Assembly: GCA_021831005.1 (NCBI GenBank) | Contig: JAKBNO010000011.1 | Span: forward strand, 1-8,725 | From: Thermoplasmata archaeon | GTDB taxonomy: Archaea > Thermoplasmatota > Thermoplasmata > Thermoplasmatales > GCA-001856825 | DNA: 8,725 nucleotides | Direction: 5' to 3' | Part shown: piece after piece, positions 5,234 to 8,725 of the stretch | Layout of the letters: the number at the start of each line of letters is the position of its first letter | Position numbering within the stretch: position 1 is the stretch's first letter | Notes under the pieces: generated by a model | Told to the model about the DNA's origin: nothing | Seen by the model: the letters and a program-made list of their open reading frames with translations, nothing else | Database searches by the model: none | Made by a program: the position numbers and the translations under genes

Positions 5234-6277
5234 TCATTTCGCTGTTTCCGCAGATCCCTTCAAAATAGCGAAGAGGGCGGCATAGGTTGGAAGCACCACA
5301 TAACCCTCCTGTAGTTCTCGGCTGGCCCCATCAAAATCCAAGGCAATTTTCTTGGTGACGTTTATTTCGGAATTGTCCTGAAATACAAGGGGTATCGAGT
5401 CTGCTAGAGGATCAAATGCATCCACCTTTTCAAGCGGTATTGTCACAACCATGAGCCCCGATTTCCCGTGTAGACTGCCAGGAGTACGGATGAGTCTATG
5501 TATGTCTATTGAAACCGGCTCGTCTATGCGTGAAGAGAACTTCTTCGCAGCGATCTTTCTGGCGTTTCTTTCGATGAAACCCGATTTGCGGATATCTACC
5601 TTCGTTAGTTTTCCTACGAGTTCACCAGTTTCTGCCTCAATTTTCTCCTTCCACTTCCTGTCTCCAGAAGCGAGGATCTCATTGAGTGAAGCGCTGACAA
5701 GATCGATCTTGTCATCCCACTTGGTTCTGGAGGTGGTCCTATAGTCAGAGGTGATGCAGCGACCAGAGATGTAGTCTACGATCTCCCTCCTTTCCTGCGA
5801 TTCCAGGTTATCAAAAATAGAGTAGACGTGAACGTGATAGCCTCTGCTGCCAGAGAATACGACTTCTAGATTTTCCTTGCCAACGCTGAGATCATCTATC
5901 AACAGATTTAGTAGTTTCTTGAGCTCTTCTTTCACCGATGATAGCATCACCGGGTAACTCATCTTGTCGGCGCCTTCAATGTGGTCTCCATCGATGTCGA
6001 ATACCATATCGGCCCCTCTCCATTTCTTGTTGTCCATCGTAGCTTCCGGGCTGTCATAATATGCGCTGGAGTAGTAGAAATGAAGTGGAGTATTGTTTAC
6101 AACGTAGTCCACAAGAGCAGGCATGTTTGGAAATGAAGTGTGCCTGACCATTCCTTGTTTACCGAAAGCGGAAAAGGCTAGCTCTCTCTTTTCCACCCGT
6201 CTTATATCATACGATTTTACCGCTTCGTAATATTTCTTGAACAGCTCTTGGACGAACTTTGCAGAGTTCTCATTCAT
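5234..6277 (-). CDS. priS: DNA primase small (catalytic) subunit PriS, without zinc knuckle
   Basis: This 347-residue protein is the catalytic subunit of the archaeal/eukaryotic-type primase, which with PriL makes the primers for DNA replication. The catalytic motif is MVFDIDGDH, with metal ligands D94 and D96. The nucleotide-binding motif is SGSRGYHVHV (142-151). The third motif is SIDIHRLIRTPGSLHGKSGL (256-275), with acidic D258 and R261/R264. PriS structures from Pyrococcus and Sulfolobus carry a Cys/His zinc knuckle soon after the DxD motif. Here that stretch, EGADKMSYPVMLSS (about 101-114), has no Cys or His, and the only cysteine in the protein is C174. ATG at 6277 overlaps the stop of the upstream membrane protein gene by 8 nt (ATGAATGA), with AGGAAG as ribosome binding site inside that gene, so translation is probably coupled. 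Confidence 0.94.
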   Translation of the reverse strand: MNENSAKFVQELFKKYYEAVKSYDIRRVEKRELAFSAFGKQGMVRHTSFPNMPALVDYVVNNTPLHFYYSSAYYDSPEATMDNKKWRGADMVFDIDGDHIEGADKMSYPVMLSSVKEELKKLLNLLIDDLSVGKENLEVVFSGSRGYHVHVYSIFDNLESQERREIVDYISGRCITSDYRTTSRTKWDDKIDLVSASLNEILASGDRKWKEKIEAETGELVGKLTKVDIRKSGFIERNARKIAAKKFSSRIDEPVSIDIHRLIRTPGSLHGKSGLMVVTIPLEKVDAFDPLADSIPLVFQDNSEINVTKKIALDFDGASRELQEGYVVLPTYAALFAILKGSAETAK

Positions 6278-6821
6278 CTTTCTTCCTGTTTAAGATGAAG
6301 TAAAGAGCTGCTATTGAAACGATCACTGCACCAGCAAACACATACCCATAGAGTGACCTTACGCTTGGATTGTTGAAACTTGATGGTGTTGAGTTGGAGA
6401 ATCCCGGCAGTGCTCCCGCATTGAGCTTCACCTGGTTGGTGTATCCAGTACCCGTTGCGTCCAGAGGGGCGATCTCTTGGAAGGCAAGAGTGACGTTCTT
6501 AGTGGTCAAATTGCCTATCGATTCCATTGCCTGGATGAATTCTGCGCCGTATGGGTTCAGTCCAGTAAGGCCGTAGGAAAACAGGATATAGTCCTTCTGG
6601 GGGCTGTCTTTCCAGTTGTATGTGGAGAAATTCTTGCTATAAATGACCGAATAAACAGTGGTGTTCCACTCCCCATTAGTTACCGTGATGTTGTATCCCT
6701 GGTAGGTCTGGTAGCTTATTGTTGGGAATGTGACTGTAGACTGTGCGTGGGCCTGACCGTTGGCTATCACCACTGTCGCGAGGAGAATTATGATTGTTGC
6801 TGCAAAGAGTCTTCGGTTCAC
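6270..6821 (-). CDS. Predicted surface protein: signal peptide, N-glycosylation sequons, C-terminal membrane anchor
   Basis: I do not recognise a family for this 183-residue protein. Residues 1-27 look like a cleavable Sec signal peptide: MNRR, a hydrophobic core, then AHAQS. Residues 28-155 are polar and rich in Thr, Asn and Tyr, with six N-x-S/T sequons (N44, N53, N64, N104, N109, N143), as expected for an outside-facing glycoprotein of a wall-less or S-layer archaeon. Residues 157-177 form one transmembrane helix followed by a NRKKDE cytoplasmic tail, giving an N-out, C-in topology. The start is GTG, at the predicted transcription start of the upstream TATA element. Its stop overlaps priS by 8 nt. 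It contains no cysteine. The link to DNA priming is unexplained; it may be simple operon packing. Confidence 0.75.
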   Translation of the reverse strand: MNRRLFAATIIILLATVVIANGQAHAQSTVTFPTISYQTYQGYNITVTNGEWNTTVYSVIYSKNFSTYNWKDSPQKDYILFSYGLTGLNPYGAEFIQAMESIGNLTTKNVTLAFQEIAPLDATGTGYTNQVKLNAGALPGFSNSTPSSFNNPSVRSLYGYVFAGAVIVSIAALYFILNRKKDE

Positions 6822-6840
6822 TGGGAACGGTATGACTAAA

Positions 6841-6850
6841 GTAATTAAAA
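6841..6850 (-). promoter_or_regulatory. TATA box of the surface protein-priS transcript
   Basis: The minus strand reads TTTTAATTAC, overlapping the purQ stop codon. Its centre is about 26 bp upstream of the GTG at 6821, placing transcription initiation at the start codon (leaderless). Confidence 0.5.
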
Positions 6851-7636
6851 TTTTTCTCTCACGAATTGCACCGCACTTGTGAAAAATCTATTCCCCATCC
6901 CAGTCCCATTATTTTCCCTGGTCCAGTCAGACTCAGTATATTTATAGAACACCCTTTCAGGGTGTGGCATCAGGCCAAGTACATTTCCTTTCTTGTTGGC
7001 GATTCCTGCGATGTTGTGTTCAGAACCATTTGGGTTCCACGGGTATCCTGCCTCCTTTCCACTTCCATCGACATAAGATACCACATTCATTCCATTCTTG
7101 ATTATCTTCCCGAGCACTTCCTTGTCCCTTGGGATGAACCTTCCTTCCGAGTGAGCAATGGGAAGCTTGATCACTTCGCCGTCTTTGAATTCTTTAAGGA
7201 ATAGGGAGTTACCTTTGTTTATCTTCAAGTACACGGTTCTTGCCTCGAACCTGTTGGACATATTAGGGGCCAAAGCGGCCTCCAGCCGGTCATCTCCATC
7301 CACGTTTGGGACTAGCCCCAACTCAACCAGAGTCTGAAATCCATTGCAAGATCCTATCACCGGCCTTCCACTCTCCACGAACTCTTCCATGTCTCTCATC
7401 AGGCTCGACTTGATCCTTGCTGCCATTACTGCACCTGCCCTTACGTAATCTCCCGCAGAAAAGCCGCCTGGAAAGCAGACGACGTCGTAACCGCTCAATT
7501 TCTTTTTCCCGTTTTCGAGCTTCTTCAGGTGAACTATTTCCGGGGAAGCTTCAGAATGTTTGAATGACTGGTAAGCCTCCTCTTCATTGTTCGTTCCTTC
7601 CATCACAATGATTGCGACCTTGACTTCCCTATTCAC
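6845..7636 (-). CDS. purQ: Phosphoribosylformylglycinamidine synthase, glutaminase subunit PurQ
   Basis: PurQ is the class I glutamine amidotransferase that supplies ammonia to PurL for converting FGAR to FGAM in purine synthesis. Numbered from the GTG start, the nucleophile is C97 in GSCNGFQ and the other triad members are H225 and E227 in LMPHPERVF. Also present are VMEGTNNE near the N-terminus, VVCFPGGFSAGDY (the oxyanion strand) and LPIAHSEGRF. At 263 residues it is longer than the ~225-residue bacterial PurQ, mainly because of a C-terminal loop (ESDWTRENNGTGMGN). GTG at 7636 is preferred: it overlaps the purL stop as GTGA and has GAGGGG 6 nt upstream. An in-frame ATG at 7654 would give 269 residues and a 22-nt overlap. 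The following gene has its own TATA box within the purQ 3' end. Confidence 0.94.
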   Translation of the reverse strand: MNREVKVAIIVMEGTNNEEEAYQSFKHSEASPEIVHLKKLENGKKKLSGYDVVCFPGGFSAGDYVRAGAVMAARIKSSLMRDMEEFVESGRPVIGSCNGFQTLVELGLVPNVDGDDRLEAALAPNMSNRFEARTVYLKINKGNSLFLKEFKDGEVIKLPIAHSEGRFIPRDKEVLGKIIKNGMNVVSYVDGSGKEAGYPWNPNGSEHNIAGIANKKGNVLGLMPHPERVFYKYTESDWTRENNGTGMGNRFFTSAVQFVREKF

Positions 7637-8725
7637 TCGTATCCCCTCTTCCATTTCTTCCGTATTTGGTCGATGTCGACCGCCAGTACCTTATCCTCTC
7701 CCCTTGTTATTGCAAGTGCGGACTGTTGTGTCTGCCCCAAAAATATGGCATCTTCTCCCATGTATTCCACGAATTCCTTCTCTCTTCCTGATCTGACTTC
7801 AATAATCCAGCTGGATTGGGGTTCTGAGAAAAGTGCGAAGTCCGTCCGAAGACCGAGAGCGGATACGTCCAACGCTGCACCTATCTCCGACCCGATGGTC
7901 ATTTCGGATATTGCTGTAGCAATCCCTCCATCCGAAACATCGTGGGCTGAGTTGACAGTTCCAGACCTCATTGCATTCAGGAGATTCCATCCTCTCCTCT
8001 TGAGAGTTCTGGGGTCGGAGTATGGGACTCGCCCCCCGTCCTTCTTCAATCTCCTGAAATAGAGGGACCCTGCCAGATCCGTGGTAGGTAGCCCCACAAG
8101 ATAAATGTCGTTGCCGAGGCCCTTGAAGTCTGGAGTGATCGCACCTCTTATGTCCTCCACCTTACCCACTCCCAGAATCGTAGGGAAAGTGGGAATTCTT
8201 CTCCTGCCTGCTTCATTGTAGAAGGAGACATTGCCTGATACGAATGGGATGTCAAGACTGTAGGCTGAATCGTGCATTCCCTTGACCATCTCAATGAACT
8301 CTCCCATAACTTTGTGCTTCTCCGGATTCCCAGAATTTAGGCAGTCTGAAAATCCAAGAGGTTCTGCACCAACCGAAATTAAATTCCTGACAGTCTCATC
8401 AACTGCAGCCTTACCGCCAGAATACGGATCAATCTTAGAATAGAATGGATTTGAACCGTGCGATATTGCCACTCCATTCACCTTGTTCCAATTGGGCCTG
8501 ATCACAGAAGCATCTGTTGGTCCTTCGCTTCCTACGATTCCTGTAAAAGGACCGATCACCGTGCTTCCTCTGACAGTGTGATCATATTGTCTTACAACCC
8601 GTTCCCTTGTTCTCACGTTGCTGTCTGAGATCATTCCCAAGAGTAATTTTGCAAAATTATTAGGGTAACTTGGCAAGTACTGTACGATGCGCTTTTCCTC
8701 TAACCGCGAAGGACGCTCATACAGT
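7633..8725 (-). CDS. purL: Phosphoribosylformylglycinamidine synthase PurL, C-terminal half (cut by window end)
   Basis: The frame stays open to the window end, reading LYERPSRLEEKR... at the edge, so the N-terminal half lies beyond 8725; the TTG at 8676 is not the start. About 364 codons of an expected ~720-760 are present. PurL is the ATP-dependent synthetase subunit acting on FGAR with ammonia from PurQ. Typical features are VVRQYDHTVRGSTVIGP (linker), DPYSGGKAAVDETVRNLISV and FSDCLNSGNPE (start of the second AIR-synthase-like repeat), PFVSGNVSFYNEA, and SAHDVSDGGIATAISEM in the C-terminal domain. It is followed directly by purQ with a 4-nt overlap, so the subunits are made from one transcript. 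PurS, the third subunit in many archaea, is not in the window. Confidence 0.94.
   Translation of the reverse strand, partial: LYERPSRLEEKRIVQYLPSYPNNFAKLLLGMISDSNVRTRERVVRQYDHTVRGSTVIGPFTGIVGSEGPTDASVIRPNWNKVNGVAISHGSNPFYSKIDPYSGGKAAVDETVRNLISVGAEPLGFSDCLNSGNPEKHKVMGEFIEMVKGMHDSAYSLDIPFVSGNVSFYNEAGRRRIPTFPTILGVGKVEDIRGAITPDFKGLGNDIYLVGLPTTDLAGSLYFRRLKKDGGRVPYSDPRTLKRRGWNLLNAMRSGTVNSAHDVSDGGIATAISEMTIGSEIGAALDVSALGLRTDFALFSEPQSSWIIEVRSGREKEFVEYMGEDAIFLGQTQQSALAITRGEDKVLAVDIDQIRKKWKRGYE
7643..7648 (-). promoter_or_regulatory. Ribosome binding site GAGGGG for purQ
   Basis: GAGGGG on the minus strand ends 6 nt before the GTG at 7636, inside the purL coding end. It decides the start against the upstream ATG at 7654, which would lie before the site. 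Confidence 0.6.

Noticed and set aside
7587..8062. Plus-strand open frames opposite purL and purQ
   Set aside because: The opposite strand encodes strongly conserved PurL and PurQ motifs through the whole interval; these are complementary-strand artefacts.
7633..8676. purL as a complete 347-residue gene starting at 8676
   Set aside because: The codon at 8676 is an internal TTG. The frame continues without a stop to the window edge with PurL-like residues (YERPSR), and PurL is about twice this length.
1..8725. Defence system, prophage, insertion sequence or CRISPR array
   Set aside because: No transposase, integrase, Cas, toxin or regular repeat-spacer pattern was seen on either strand; the genes are mostly core archaeal functions.

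Overview
The window comes from an archaeon, most likely one of the Thermoplasmata (Thermoplasmatales and relatives). It carries archaea-only or archaeal-type genes: Alba, full-length archaeosine tRNA-guanine transglycosylase with a C-terminal PUA domain, the small primase subunit PriS and ribosomal protein S17e. Arginine codons are mostly AGA/AGG, and AT-rich TATA elements lie about 26-28 bp upstream of several start codons, as expected for leaderless mRNAs. The genus cannot be fixed from sequence alone. The region reads mainly as chromosomal housekeeping DNA; no mobile element, CRISPR array, tRNA or rRNA was seen.

Left block (1-1682, minus strand): a leaderless RHH/CopG-type small protein gene, then a cytoplasmic type I phosphodiesterase/alkaline-phosphatase-superfamily enzyme, then the N-terminus of an adenylylsulfate (APS) kinase that runs off the window. 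Spacing is 9 bp between the first two genes, and the last two overlap, so they look like one operon. A perfect 8-bp inverted repeat covers the TATA box of this operon and is a good candidate operator for the RHH protein.

Centre (1683-4963, plus strand): a 365-bp divergent intergenic region with short 10-bp-phased repeats, then alba, a hairpin plus T-run, tgtA and a COG3375-type GNAT acetyltransferase. TgtA has lost the Cys cluster of its zinc site and has no cysteine at all.

Right block (4966-8725, minus strand), in transcription order: purL (C-terminal half, cut by the window end), purQ (4-nt GTGA overlap with purL), a new promoter, a signal-peptide plus C-terminal-anchor surface protein overlapping priS by 8 nt, then a promoter and rps17e. 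PriS also lacks the Cys/His zinc knuckle known from crystal structures of other archaeal PriS. Purine synthesis, replication priming and translation genes therefore sit side by side.

The points most worth a second look are the loss of zinc sites in two unrelated conserved enzymes within a very cysteine-poor proteome segment, the RHH-phosphodiesterase-APS kinase cassette with its candidate operator, and a predicted surface protein translationally coupled to the primase subunit.
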